This document shows positions 1 to 9,027 of a stretch of DNA of 25,791 nucleotides, piece by piece. Position numbers and translations under genes: made by a program. Origin of the DNA: Larix sibirica (taxonomy: Eukaryota > Streptophyta > Pinopsida > Pinales > Pinaceae); assembly GCA_004151065.3 (NCBI GenBank), contig NWUY0300003731.1:29655-55445 (forward strand), written 5' to 3'. The number at the start of each line of letters is the position of its first letter. Position 1 is the first letter of the stretch. Below the pieces are notes generated by a model. The model was not told where the DNA came from. It saw only the letters and a program-made list of their open reading frames with translations, and did not search any database.

Positions 1-1359
1 TAGGGAGATCAGGCCTCGAGTCCTCTCTTGGTAGATTGTCCGTCAAACATGTCCATCCCTGAATTTCCACGTGAATCAGCCATTCCTCAACTCTCATCTG
101 GGTTTGGGCCATTTCTGGGTTCTCTTGCCTTTTCCATCTCTTGCGAGAATAATGGCTTTCTCTCCCCGCATTGGTCAATGTCGAAGTGTTTTGATCATTT
201 AGATGGGGGAGTTTATGTGGCTCCTAGAGGGGGTTTTTCTCATTATGGCAATGGTTTTATTGGCTCACAATTGGGGTCATCGGATCATTGTGGAGTGAGG
301 GTCATTGGAGGAGAGGGTTCTAAGATCCCGGAAAAGGCCCTCTCAAGAGGTGTGGCCAGGGAAGTTAGCTTGAACTCAGAGAATCGAGGTAGTCTTAGAT
401 CTTGTCGCAGGAAGAATAAGTGTGTCAAATCCAAAGGAAAGGCGGTAAAACGGGTGTTGGGAGAAGATATTCAACTTCGTAAAGTTGTGGAGATGGCTGA
501 AATGGCAGTCATTAGTCAGGCTCAAGGTCGTCACTTTGGGGTAAATATTCTTAAGGACTAGGTGGAGGTGTCTTGGGTGCATAAGTTGGTTTATTCAATT
601 ATTGTTCTTTCTCTAGTAAGGGGTTGGTTTGCCTTTATGTTTCGGTCCCATGAAGATGTGCAGTGGGTTTTTCAAATGAACTAGAGTGTTGACTCCACTC
701 CTATGGCACTAAAACTATGAACTCTATTGTTCTACGCAAACCAAGAAATGTTTGATTTGGCGCTTGTATGGGTGTGGTTTCCAGGATTTCCAATGGAATA
801 TCGGTTCCCAAGTGTTTTCAAGGATATCAGTAACTCATTAGGGGAGTTTTTGTAGGTAAATATGTTGTTCCAGACCATTGGATAAATGTCGATGGCTCAT
901 ATCATGGTCAAGATGGACATAAGGGAGGGGTTGGCGAAGAAGATGGAAATTGCATGGGTACATGCAGTGCCATATTCCCTTTTTTGCTCATCCAGGTTAG
1001 CACTCCCCCAATTCAACAAAAAAATGGAACGTTCAAGTTGTTTGTGGCTCTCCCCGAAGTCCACAAAAAAGTGGAACGTTCAAGTCGATGGTGATGAGGT
1101 GGAAGTTTGGGTGCATAAGGCAGGGAGGTTATATGAGGAGCAGAAGCCACAAGGAGAGATTTTGGTGGAGCCAAAAAGTCGTAAGGGGTTTGTTCCTTAC
1201 CCCATTGTTGACACTTCGCAGGCTTTAGTGATAGCGCCAAATCTTATGGACATCCTTCAGGTGGAAAAGGAAATTGGTATGAATATGTTTGGGTCATACC
1301 ACGAGAAGGTTATTGTGTTAGGTAAGTCTTTTCCCCCTCTTCCTCCATTAAATTTTTAG
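1..1359 (+). pseudogene. LINE-A ORF1 relic, DUF4283-type nucleic-acid-binding protein
   Basis: In plant L1 elements ORF1 encodes an RNA-binding gag-like protein. Here frame 1 stays readable from about base 28 to 1359, with stops near 559, 682, 718, 853 and 883. The DUF4283 pattern is clear between about 480 and 960: a stretch ending RGWFAFMFRSHEDVQWVF, then SVDSTPMAL, then LVWVWFPGFPMEYR, then MAHIMVKMDIREGLAKKMEI. These match the family's conserved Trp/Phe spacing. The CCHC zinc knuckle usually found after the 'DIREGL' block is not visible. In its place is a short imperfect direct repeat (about 1002-1087). The first in-frame ATG is near base 49, but the true start may lie before the window. 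The region from about 1100 to 1359 is open but not recognised. Confidence 0.72.
1002..1087 (+). repeat. Imperfect 47-bp direct repeat inside LINE-A ORF1
   Basis: Two adjacent units share the exact 14-mer tggaacgttcaagt at 1025-1038 and 1072-1085 (period 47). They are also similar upstream, with a CTCCCC tract and an A-run in each. The repeat lies where a zinc-knuckle segment would be expected, so a local duplication or replacement could explain the missing knuckle. Confidence 0.6.
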
Positions 1360-1787
1360 ATGAATTTGTTGTCTTTGTTGGGTAGGGAGTGGTTTGTTTC
1401 TCCCAAAGTCCTCACCTCCTCTTATGAGGGTTCGAGGCCAACCCTTCTTTATCTCCCTTCATCTCAGTTGGTTGTATGTCTTATTGCTCAGGCCAGGCTT
1501 GGTGTATCCTCATCCATAGTCTCCATTGAGTCTAATTCATCATAGGGATCAGAGGAAGAAGCTCTAAGTTATAATCTCAGGTCCAGGTCAGTGCCCTTGG
1601 TGGTTGATCCTCATAAAGATGTAGGTGGATTGGGCTCAAACCCAGGAAGTCTTTCAATGGGTAGGGGTCGGGGACGGAAATACCACTTATCAAAATCCCA
1701 AGAAAAAGCTCAGATGGGTATGGAAAAAAGTAAACAACATTCTATTGAGGGGGCACTTAGAGTAGTGAAAATCCTAGTAGGGGTTTC
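1360..1787 (+). other. Decayed ORF1 C-terminus and ORF1-ORF2 junction of LINE-A
   Basis: This is the stretch between the end of the open ORF1 frame and the first recognisable endonuclease residues. It contains short open runs in frame 1 (1360-1545 and 1591-1827) with Gly/Ser/Lys-rich, low-complexity translations. I see no domain and no internal promoter. It probably holds the poorly conserved ORF1 tail and the spacer before ORF2. Confidence 0.4.
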
Positions 1788-2550
1788 CAAATTAAATTTC
1801 TCTCCTTCAATTGTAGGGGTCTCATGAGCCCGTCAAAAAAATCGACCTTACGAAGGGTGATTGAAACCTCTCAATCATATATTCTCCTTCTTCAAGAAAC
1901 CCTGGGGGATGGGGATGTCATCTATAAATCGTTGGAAGCTTTTCTCAAGGGGTGGTTATTTGTTGCAGTAGATGTAAGGAGATGTTCAGGGGGTTTGGCG
2001 GTGGGATGGAACCCTCGGACGGTAAAGGTAGCTAATTTTTGGATTTTTGCTTCAGGTTTGGGTCTCGAGGTGCGCTCAAAGGACCTAGGGATGGAGTTCA
2101 TGATTCTCAATGTGTATGGGCCATATGTAGATAGGGTTCCATTCTGGGACACCTTGCTCGGGAAGTCCTTTATGCCTTCTGACGTCAGTTGTTCTTCGGG
2201 GGTTTTGAACTTTTTGTTTGGAGATGTCGAAGTTTGGGGGCCTAGGATATTTTGGATCCTTTGTCTGATTAATTCACTAGTAAATTTGAAGAATTGGGAT
2301 TCCTGGACGTGGATTCAATTAAGTTCAAGTTGTCCTGGTAGAACAAGTGAATAGGAGATGATCGTATAGCAAAAAGGTTGGCTCGTTTTTTGGTTTCGTA
2401 AAATCTCTTAGATCGATCTTTGCTCGTGAAGCAATGAGTCAGTAGTGGAGGTGAGTCATATCACTTCCCAATTGTTCTGGAAATGATGGGTAGAGGACAA
2501 AATCCGGTGAGCCCATTCAAGTTTAACTTTACCTGGTTAAAAGAGGAGTT
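1788..2550 (+). pseudogene. LINE-A ORF2 endonuclease (exonuclease-endonuclease-phosphatase) domain relic
   Basis: The AP-like endonuclease nicks target DNA to prime reverse transcription. Frame 3 begins IKFLSFNCRGLMSPSKKS, with the active-site Asn codon at 1809-1811. It continues to LLLQET with the catalytic Glu at 1896-1898, then GGLAVGWNP, then LNVYGPY and FWDTLL near 2110-2155. Readable sequence then moves to frame 2 (about 2220-2550), with FLVS, NLLDRSLLVKQ and a GESYHFPIV block. The last block corresponds to the family's highly conserved S-D-H motif, but the Asp codon is TAT (Tyr) at 2459-2461. With the frameshift and several stops, the domain must be inactive. Confidence 0.8.
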
Positions 2551-2960
2551 CCTTTCTTTGGTGTGAGATAATTGGACCCATGTTGACCTTTCATCGTCTA
2601 ATTCAGCCACTTCATAGTTCATTGCAACTTTAAAGAATATAAAACAGGCAACAATTAGGTGGGCACACTAGAAAAGGGTCATGGATGATCTTAAATTAAA
2701 ATATGTGGAGGAAAATCTACAAATTCTATATGACCCAAAAGGAGGGGGGTATTTTACTCAAGCTACAAAAGACACTCTTCATCAATTAGAAAGTGGGTGA
2801 AGGAAGTTATTGGATGACAAAGAAGCAACGTGGAGTCCGAAAAGTAGGGCTCTCTCGTTAGAATGCGGGGATGAAAATAATGAATTTTTTCATGCTTATG
2901 CAAAGGGTCATCATCTTAGCAATACTATATGGAGTCTTTCTGATCATGAGGGGGGATCAA
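2551..2960 (+). pseudogene. LINE-A ORF2 linker between endonuclease and reverse transcriptase
   Basis: Frame 2 continues through this stretch with scattered stops. Recognisable linker-like patterns include FKFNFTWLKEEFLSLV just after the endonuclease, an ATIRWAH run, and then EATWSPKSRALSLECGDEN before an 'FFHAYAKG' motif. In plant LINEs this region precedes the RT fingers and is charged and helical. No catalytic residues are expected here. Confidence 0.6.
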
Positions 2961-4181
2961 TATCCTCTTTTTAAGGATTTGCTCGAATGGGAAAGAAACA
3001 TTTTTCTTCACTCTTTAAGGCTAAGGTGAGGACTTCAATAGTAGAAATTGTAAGAGTTACACAATTTTTCCCAAGATTCATTAACGAAGAAGAAAATAGA
3101 TCTCTAATAGTTGAAGTGTCCGAGGATGAGCTCAAGGAGGTCCTCCACAGCTTTCAAATTAACAAAATTTTTGGTCCAGATGGCTGGCCGATGGAGTTTT
3201 TTTTGGCATCTATGAGCACATAGGGGCGATCTGCTGAAGGTGGTGGAGGAAACTCGCATCACTGGCAGGGTGTTTTCCTCTTTCAACTCCACCTTTATCG
3301 CTATCATTCCCAAGTCTAATAATCCTCAATATTCTGACAATTTTCATTCAATTTCTCTATACAACAGAATATACAAAGTGGTGGCTAAGGTTATTGTTAA
3401 GCTAATTAAGTTTATTCTATCCAAATCAATTTCCCATGAACAGTTTGGTTTTTAAGGTTGGAGGAAAATTCATGAGGCCATTAGAGTAGCACAAGAGGGA
3501 CTTCATAGCATTAAGACTTGGAACCTCAATAGTGCAATCATCAAAATTGATCTCTCGAAATCCTATGATCAGGTCAAGTGGATTTATATCCATTTACTTT
3601 TGACTCATCTAGGTTTTGAGGTGCCCGTCATTAATTTGATTATGAGTTGCCTCTCCTTTGTTTCCTTTGCAGTTTTAATAAATGGGGTGACTTCCCCTTT
3701 TTTCCATACTGAAAGAGGTTTGTACCAAGGATGTCCTTTGTCTCCTTTCCTATTTCTGTTGGTGGTTGAAGGTTTAAGCAAATCTTTAGGTGAAGCTAAA
3801 AGAACAAGATGTTTTAGTGGCATCCAGATTACTCCAAATCCAAGAATTAGACATCTCCTTTTTGTAGATGATATTCTAGTTTTTTGTGATGGTACTTGTT
3901 GAGAGGCTGATAATATTAGAAGCATCCTAGTTCTCTTTGGAATAGCTACTGACATGCAAATAAATATTGAGAAATCTTCCATTTCCTTTCAAAATCTAGA
4001 AGAAGCAATTATGAGGCATTTTCATTTTCTATTCCCCTATGGTGTGAAATATTTCGATCAAGGCCTAAAGTATTTGGGCTTTCATCTAAACCCAAACAGC
4101 TACAGGAAAGGAGATTGGATGTGGTTAATTGCAAGGCTAGAGAAAAGACTACAAGTCTGGAGTTCTAGGTGGTTGTCATAG
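2961..4181 (+). pseudogene. LINE-A ORF2 reverse transcriptase domain relic
   Basis: The RT motifs appear in order. FGPDGWPMEFF (frame 2, about 3168-3202) is the fingers motif. After a frameshift near 3230, frame 3 carries YSDNFHSISLYNRIYKVVAK and ISHEQFGF. Palm motif A, IKIDLSKSYDQVKW, has its catalytic Asp at 3549-3551. Motif B is GLYQGCPLSPFLFLL. Catalytic motif C is LLFVDDILVF with the Asp pair at 3867-3872; plant LINEs usually read FADD. Motif D follows near MQINIEKSS and LKYLGFHLN. Stops lie at about 3453, 3900 and 4179. All catalytic aspartates remain, although the frame is broken. Confidence 0.9.
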
Positions 4182-5330
4182 GAAGGAAGGCTAGTTTTGG
4201 TCCAATATGTCCACGAAGCAATCCTGATTTATTGGATGTCACTTGTCTAGATTCCAAAAGGAATACTTGAAAAAACTCGTAAGATATGTTTCAGGTTTAT
4301 GTGGAGGCGGGATCAAGATCATTTTGTCTTACCTTTGGTGAGATGGGACAGGATAGCCATTCCAAAATTGCTAGGTGATTGGGGCCTCAAAAACATATTT
4401 CTTGTCTCCACTGTGTTGTTTGCCTAATGTGTATGACGTCTTCTGACTAAAAAGAGTTTATGGTCTGTAGTGGTTGAGCAGAAGTATATCGCACTTGTGA
4501 CTGTAAAGGACTGTAAAGTAATGAGAGTAGAATCCAAACAAAAGTGACTCCAATATTTCTATCATCTAGAAGGCAATGTTCAATTCTTTTCCTCTAATAG
4601 GGAATGGCTTAGCCTAGTGGATTGGAAATAGGAACAAAGTTAGAATTGGTTCAGATCCCTGGCTGGGTAGTGGAGGTAACCATATTTTTCCTCAAGCTAT
4701 TATTCTCCATCCTCATCACTGAGGCATCTCAACTCTAAATCAGATAGTTGATCCCCTCACAACTTTATGGAATCAAGGCTGGTTGATGGCTAGGCATTTG
4801 GGTTTGGAAGGTGAGGATGTGGTTTCATGGACTAGATTCATTAGAGCCTTAAGATACTTTCATTCAATTAATGGGCAGGGGTGATGGGCTATTATGGAGT
4901 AATGCTCCTACTAGTGTTTATATGCCCAAGCTAGGGTACATCCAACTGAATATAGACATCCACTATAGAGAGCAAAAGTAGTGGTGGAAGGGCCTCTAGA
5001 AGTTAAAATGTCATGCTAAATCATGTCTCTTCATGTGGTGCATGTTGGAAAATAAAGTTCCAACATGGGACAATATGCGGAAATGTCGACAAGAAGGTCC
5101 AAGAAGCTGTTCTTTATGCAAATGCTATGAGGAAACTGTATCACATATGTTCATGTTCTTCCCTTTTACCAAATTGGTGGCAGGAATCCTCAAAACTGTT
5201 GGGTTATGATTGCAGATGGTTGGGCATCAATATGGAGGACGCTCTACGTGAGTGCTTATCCAACCTATCTTATCAGCCTTATAAGGCCCTTTCTTGGATT
5301 ATAGGATGGGGCATTTGGATAGCCTGAAAC
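4182..5330 (+). pseudogene. LINE-A ORF2 thumb, linker and zf-RVT-like region relic
   Basis: After the RT palm, frame 3 continues with EGRLVLVQYVHEAILIYWMS and FRFMWRRDQ, the usual thumb signature of plant LINEs, up to about 4500. Frame 1 then gives VRIGSDPWLGSGGNHIFP and LTTLWNQGWLMARHLGLEG (about 4639-4880). Frame 2 next gives FMWCMLENKVPTWDNMRK followed by CSLCKCYEETVSHMF (about 5030-5170). This last piece is the zf-RVT Cys-x2-Cys...His pattern that joins RT to RNase H. There are at least three frame changes and many stops. Confidence 0.72.
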
Positions 5331-5348
5331 AAATCCATTTTCCAGGAA

Positions 5349-5958
5349 ATGTTATCTACTCAGGAGGTACTAGCATCCCACGAGGTCAACATTTTATCAT
5401 TCTTTCCTCAGGAAAAAGGGGCAGCTAGAATATGCATAATTCAGGAAGAGCAAATAGACAAATCTTTGCCTTGGGCATTTTTTGATGGGGTATCCCAAGG
5501 AGATATGCCTGTCTGGGGGAGGCGTTGTACTCTTCCTAAATGACAATATCTGTTTCAAGCTCACGATGGGACTGGGAAAGGGATCTAATAACTTTGTCGA
5601 ACTAATGACTTTGAAGTTGCTCTCTCTTTTTGCTATCAAAAGAGGATGCAGAGACCTACATGTTTACGGTGATTTAGTGCTTATGGTAAATTGGGTTATG
5701 GGTGCACAAAGGTGTCACAATGTGCATTTGGCTTCTCTATTGGAGGAGGTTCTCTTCTTGAAGAATAATTTTGATAGTTTCACATGGAATCATGTGTACA
5801 TGCATCGCAATAGGGAGGCAGATGCTCTCTCTAAAGCAAGTATTCAATTGGCTTACGGGAAGTGGCACATCAAAAAGTTCACAGATGGTGAATACTACAA
5901 GTACTACTACAGGCCTTTTCGCGAAGAACAGGAGCTTATGGTTGGACCTCTCCTTTGA
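5349..5958 (+). pseudogene. LINE-A ORF2 C-terminal RNase H domain relic
   Basis: This is an RNase H fold of the RVT_3 type, which degrades the RNA of RNA-DNA hybrids. It starts in frame 3 with LPWAFFDGVSQG and shifts to frame 1 near 5505-5515, giving GGGVVLFLNDNICFKLTMG. All four acidic catalytic positions are recognisable: Asp 5484-5486, Glu 5599-5601 (NNFVELM), Asp 5671-5673 (VYGDLVLM) and Asp 5821-5823 (NREADALSKAS). Frame 1 is open to the TGA at 5956-5958. This is the best-preserved part of LINE-A, so one frameshift is the only visible damage to the domain itself. Confidence 0.85.
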
Positions 5959-6258
5959 GCACTATTTTCTTTTTTTGTTTTCTATTCCTGGGGTTTATAT
6001 GTGCTACTCTATTTAGCTGGAGGATGATCTATTTTCTATGTTCTTGTTTGGATTTAGTTTCTCAATGTGAGATCTGATATATGACTGTTGGTGATGATTA
6101 TGTACTATTGGTGGACTTTTGGCCTTTTGGCCTTTTGGCATATTTTTTATGTAGCTCTAGCTTGTCGACTTTGCTCTTGGAATACAATTTGTAGGCATGT
6201 ATCTACGGAATGTAATTTTGTTCTCTTTTAAGATGAAATAAAATTACATTTTTTTTTT
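5959..6258 (+). other. LINE-A 3' UTR and 3' end
   Basis: About 300 bases follow the RNase H stop. The stretch is T-rich and holds a triple 8-bp repeat, ttttggcc twice then ttttggca (6117-6140). Near the end is an AATAAA-like signal (gatgaaataaaattac, about 6231-6247), followed by a run of ten T (6249-6258). There is no poly(A) run. The terminal base is therefore uncertain by about ten bases. Confidence 0.55.
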
Positions 6259-6383
6259 CTAAGGAATATATACATATAAAAGATTTTTTTTTAAAAAGAA
6301 AGATATAAGAGAGGAAAGACATAGTGACTTAAGATCACTCTTAGACAAAGTTATTAAATTAAATTAATAGTGAATTACTAAAT
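6259..6383. other. AT-rich spacer between the two LINEs
   Basis: About 125 bases of simple AT-rich sequence without coding potential. It is the host DNA, or remains of an older insertion, into which LINE-B integrated. With LINE-B and one target-site copy removed, it joins directly to 9936 onward. Confidence 0.6.
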
Positions 6384-6398
6384 TATTATAAAGAAAAT
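6384..6398 (+). repeat. Target-site duplication of LINE-B, left copy
   Basis: The 15-mer tattataaagaaaat is found exactly here and again at 9921-9935, directly after the poly(A) of LINE-B. The match can be extended four bases to the left with one mismatch. LINE coding sequence begins at the very next bases: frame 2 reads LLKASMLEVNKDKS from 6401. Coding-homology edge and duplication edge therefore agree. Confidence 0.9.
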
Positions 6399-6400
6399 AC

Positions 6401-7291
6401 TTATTAAAGGCTAGCATGTTGGAGGTGAATAAAGACAAATCACATGTATTCTTTCTGAACGCCCTTGTAGCAACTCGAAGAAACATCCTAAGAATTTTAG
6501 AATTTCAAGTGGGTATTTTTTCTTCTAAATATCTTGGAGCTCCTTTGTCGGATTTGGTAATAAAGAAGGTTTCTTGGAAACAGCTAGTAGACAAAATACA
6601 AGCAAAATTATCTAATTGGACATTGAGATCCTTAAATTTTCCAAGAAGATTGGTCCTAGTGCAATTGGTGCTATAGGCCTTACCTATGTATCTTTTCTCG
6701 GTTCTAGTAGCTCCTAAGGCAGTAATAAAGAAAATTAGAGACCTTCAAAGATCCTTCTTATGGGGGGGATCTGGCAACAATCAGAAATTGTCGCTGGTAG
6801 GATGGAAGACAGTGTGTACTCCCAAACTTTTGGGAGGTTTAGGGCTTAGAGACCCAGTAGTAAGTAATGAAGTCTTCGGAGCTAAGATATGGTGGCGATG
6901 GGTCACTCACACTAATGAACCGTGGGCACAATTGTGGCATGAAAAGTATGCGAAGGACTGGGAAAAAATTAAACTTATTCGGTATGATGAAGACAAGTCG
7001 GGATCAGAGATATGGAGAGAAACACAAGAAAATAGAAGGATAGTCCAACAATACAGCTTCTCGGAAATCTGTAATGTGGAATTGGCCTATTTCTTTAAGG
7101 ACTCGTGGAAACAACCTCCTAATCTAGCTGAAACAATCAACGTACCGATTCTGCTGGCGAACCTTGAGGAGAATGATATAATAAGGGTGAGGGAGATGTG
7201 GGAGATAGATAACCCAGATGGACCCTTTCAGAGGTGGTGAGAAAAAGCATAGTGGCAGAAATGGAGCCTACGGGAAAATATTCAAGATCTG
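6401..7291 (+). pseudogene. LINE-B ORF2: RT C-terminus and thumb
   Basis: Frame 2 opens immediately at the truncation point with LLKASMLEVNKDKSHVFF, then SSKYLGAPLSDLVIKK, WKQLVDKIQAKLSNW and LNFPRRLVLVQLVL, the end of the RT palm and the thumb in plant L1 ORF2. After a TAG at 6674-6676 it goes on with ALPMYLFSVLVAPK, RSFLWGG, LGGLGLRDP and IWWRWVTHTNEPWAQLWHEKY. Stops interrupt at 7238 and shortly after. All catalytic RT residues were lost with the 5' truncation, so it could not act in any case. Confidence 0.85.
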
Positions 7292-7720
7292 ATGGATAAT
7301 ATCCAGAAGAGGAAAATTAAAATCCAGATGGGAAAAAATAAGCTGCGATGGGGTCATTCCCAGACAGGAACTTTTAATATCAAAGAAGCAACGTATTTAC
7401 ATGTTGGATACAACCAAATCCCAAAAGACCCCAGATGGGGGGGAATTTGGAATGCCAAACTATGGCCAAAGGTTACGCTCTTTCTATGGATCCTTGTAAG
7501 AAGACGTATCCTAACTTGGGAAAATCTCTTAAAGAGGGGATTTATAGGCTCAGCCTAGTGCAGCATGTGTAATGGGGAAGGAGAAACAACAAACCACTTA
7601 TTGGAAGGTTGTGGTTTCGCCTCAACACACTGGGAGAAGGGAGAAATAACATTTCACAGACAAATCAGAAGTGACGGTAACACTGTGAAGTCCATAATCG
7701 AATGGAAGAGAAACCGTATA
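7292..7720 (+). pseudogene. LINE-B ORF2: zf-RVT zinc-binding linker
   Basis: Frame 2 reads LRWGHSQTGTFNIKEATYL, then WNAKLWPKVTLFLWILVRRR and ILTWENLLKRGFIG. After a TAG (7556-7558) it gives CSMCNGEGETTNHLLEGC. The Cys-x2-Cys and His...Cys pattern is the zf-RVT motif that precedes RNase H in plant LINEs. The frame changes from 2 to 1 around 7700-7720, where SIIEWK in frame 2 passes to KPYKNPILNRIW in frame 1. Confidence 0.85.
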
Positions 7721-8511
7721 AGAATCCCATACTAAATCGCATCTGGGAACTCTTTCCGGGATTTCTGGTGTGGGAAATATGGAAAGAGAGAAATAGATGC
7801 ATTTTCGAAGGGAAAAGTAGAAAGGAAGAAGAGATATGGATAAAAGTGAAGGGGAATATCAAGGAGACTCTGAAATTATCTAAGTGGGAAACCAAAGATG
7901 TACAAGCCGAGATAGATGAAAGAAGAATCCTTCGGGACTGGGGAATCCACACTACCCTAGAAACTATAGGAATAGGAAAACAAAGAGCAGGGAATGACAG
8001 TAGTCCAAAGAGCTAGCAAAGCCCACCAGAAGGTTCTTTCAAGCTGAATTTTGGCGGAGTATCAAAGGGAAATCCGGGATTAGCAGGATTCGAAGGGGTC
8101 ATCAGAAATCATCAAGTAGAAATAATGGGCCTCTTGTGGGGAAATATTGGAGAAGCAACCAATAATATGGCAGAGTTAGATGGGTTGATCAATGGGACTC
8201 GATGGGTGCTAAGACAAGGCTGGACACCATCAATCATCGAAGGAGACTCCTAGATCATAATTAATACGGCTACAAGGATACAATCAGGGACAGCAGTCAC
8301 CAAAGTAGGGAAGAATTGGCGATTAGAAGAAAGTCTAAACCAGCTTGCAGAACTATTGGCAGATGCATCAATAGTCGTCTTCAGCCATGTCAAGCAGAAA
8401 GAAAACAAGTTAGCAGATTATGTTGCTAATCATGGGATCAAAGAAAGGTGGCCCATTAAGGAATTATGGTGGGAAGCGATAGAGGAAGGAGAGATCAAAA
8501 CAAGATGTTGA
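7702..8511 (+). pseudogene. LINE-B ORF2: C-terminal linker and RNase H domain
   Basis: Frame 1 reads WELFPGFLVWEIWKERNR, a typical pre-RNase H stretch. A TAG at 8014-8016 follows, then the RNase H fold from about 8018. The first catalytic motif should read NFDGASKGNPG but reads NFGGVSKGNPG: the Asp codon is GGC (Gly) at 8053-8055. The other three acidic positions remain: Glu 8173-8175 (NMAELDG), Asp 8245-8247 (IIEGDS) and Asp 8416-8418 (LADYVANH). A further TAG sits at 8251-8253 where Gln or Trp would be usual. The frame ends at TGA 8509-8511. One active-site change plus two stops make it inactive. Confidence 0.88.
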
Positions 8512-8655
8512 ATCCTGGCATCCAAATACATGGAGGCCCCAGATGCAGATGGAAATAAAGACATGAGGCCACATGCAAGACGAAACGTGGCAGGGGAAGG
8601 ACAAGCGGAGGTGTCTTGGGATGGTATACCACCTGGCGACAGTCTGATCGTTTAA
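8512..8655 (+). other. In-frame continuation of LINE-B ORF2 past the RNase H stop
   Basis: The RNase H frame remains open for 47 codons after TGA 8509-8511, up to TAA 8653-8655. The translation is hydrophilic (MEAPDADGNKDMRPHARR) and ends AEVSWDGIPPGDSLIV. If the TGA is a decay mutation, ORF2 of this family would have a short acidic-basic C-terminal tail. I recognise no domain. It may be chance. Confidence 0.3.
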
Positions 8656-8665
8656 TTACTCATTC

Positions 8666-8965
8666 ATGCGAGGAGGGTGGCATAATGTGAGGAAGGGTGA
8701 AGGAGGAAGCCAGCATTTAAACGGAGGTGATAGAGTGAAAAGGGACTGCAAGGAAAGGAAGGCTCGGATGCTACAAGAGTTAATGGTGATGAAGGATAAG
8801 TACACCACAGGAGTGATAGCCAGCGGAGAGGAGATAGAGATGGGACAGGAGGATGAGGGAGGCATTAAACAAGACCTTAATTACATCTTAGAAACAATGA
8901 TGATGGCCTATAACGACATCAATGTAAGTGAGAGGTCCAGCAAGTATATAAGAACAAGGCTGTGA
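8666..8965 (+). CDS. Unrecognised 99-residue reading frame in the LINE-B 3' region
   Basis: This frame opens with a true ATG in frame 2 and ends with TGA at 8963-8965. The product is highly charged: Gly/Arg/Lys-rich at the start, with a Glu/Met-rich middle and end. It has no signal peptide, membrane segment or known motif. It lies between RNase H and the next frame inside a LINE bounded by a target-site duplication, so if coding it belongs to the retrotransposon and not the host. It is also possible that it is just purine-rich 3' UTR, which opens + strand frames by composition. Confidence 0.25.
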   Translation: MRGGWHNVRKGEGGSQHLNGGDRVKRDCKERKARMLQELMVMKDKYTTGVIASGEEIEMGQEDEGGIKQDLNYILETMMMAYNDINVSERSSKYIRTRL

Positions 8966-9027
8966 AGGCCATAGTATTGAAGCAAGTCGAGACTCTGTAT
9001 GTGCAAAGAAAGCTTGGCGAGACCACA

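Larger units (their letters stand above)
1..6258 (+). mobile_element. LINE-A: decayed plant L1-type retrotransposon, near full length
   Basis: A non-LTR retrotransposon reads along the + strand in the order typical of plant L1 elements: ORF1 with a DUF4283-like domain, then ORF2 with AP-type endonuclease, reverse transcriptase, zf-RVT-like linker and RNase H. A short 3' UTR follows, ending in a T-run. Each domain is recognisable from conserved motifs, but the frame changes repeatedly: ORF1 in frame 1, endonuclease in frame 3 then 2, RT in frame 2 then 3, linker in frames 1 and 2, RNase H in frame 3 then 1. Many in-frame stops are present, so the element is old and inactive. The left end lies outside the window or cannot be seen, so no target-site duplication can be tested. 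Confidence 0.9.

Noticed and set aside
3605-3982. 125-codon minus-strand open frame
   Set aside because: It is antisense to the LINE-A reverse transcriptase, whose motifs on the + strand are clear.
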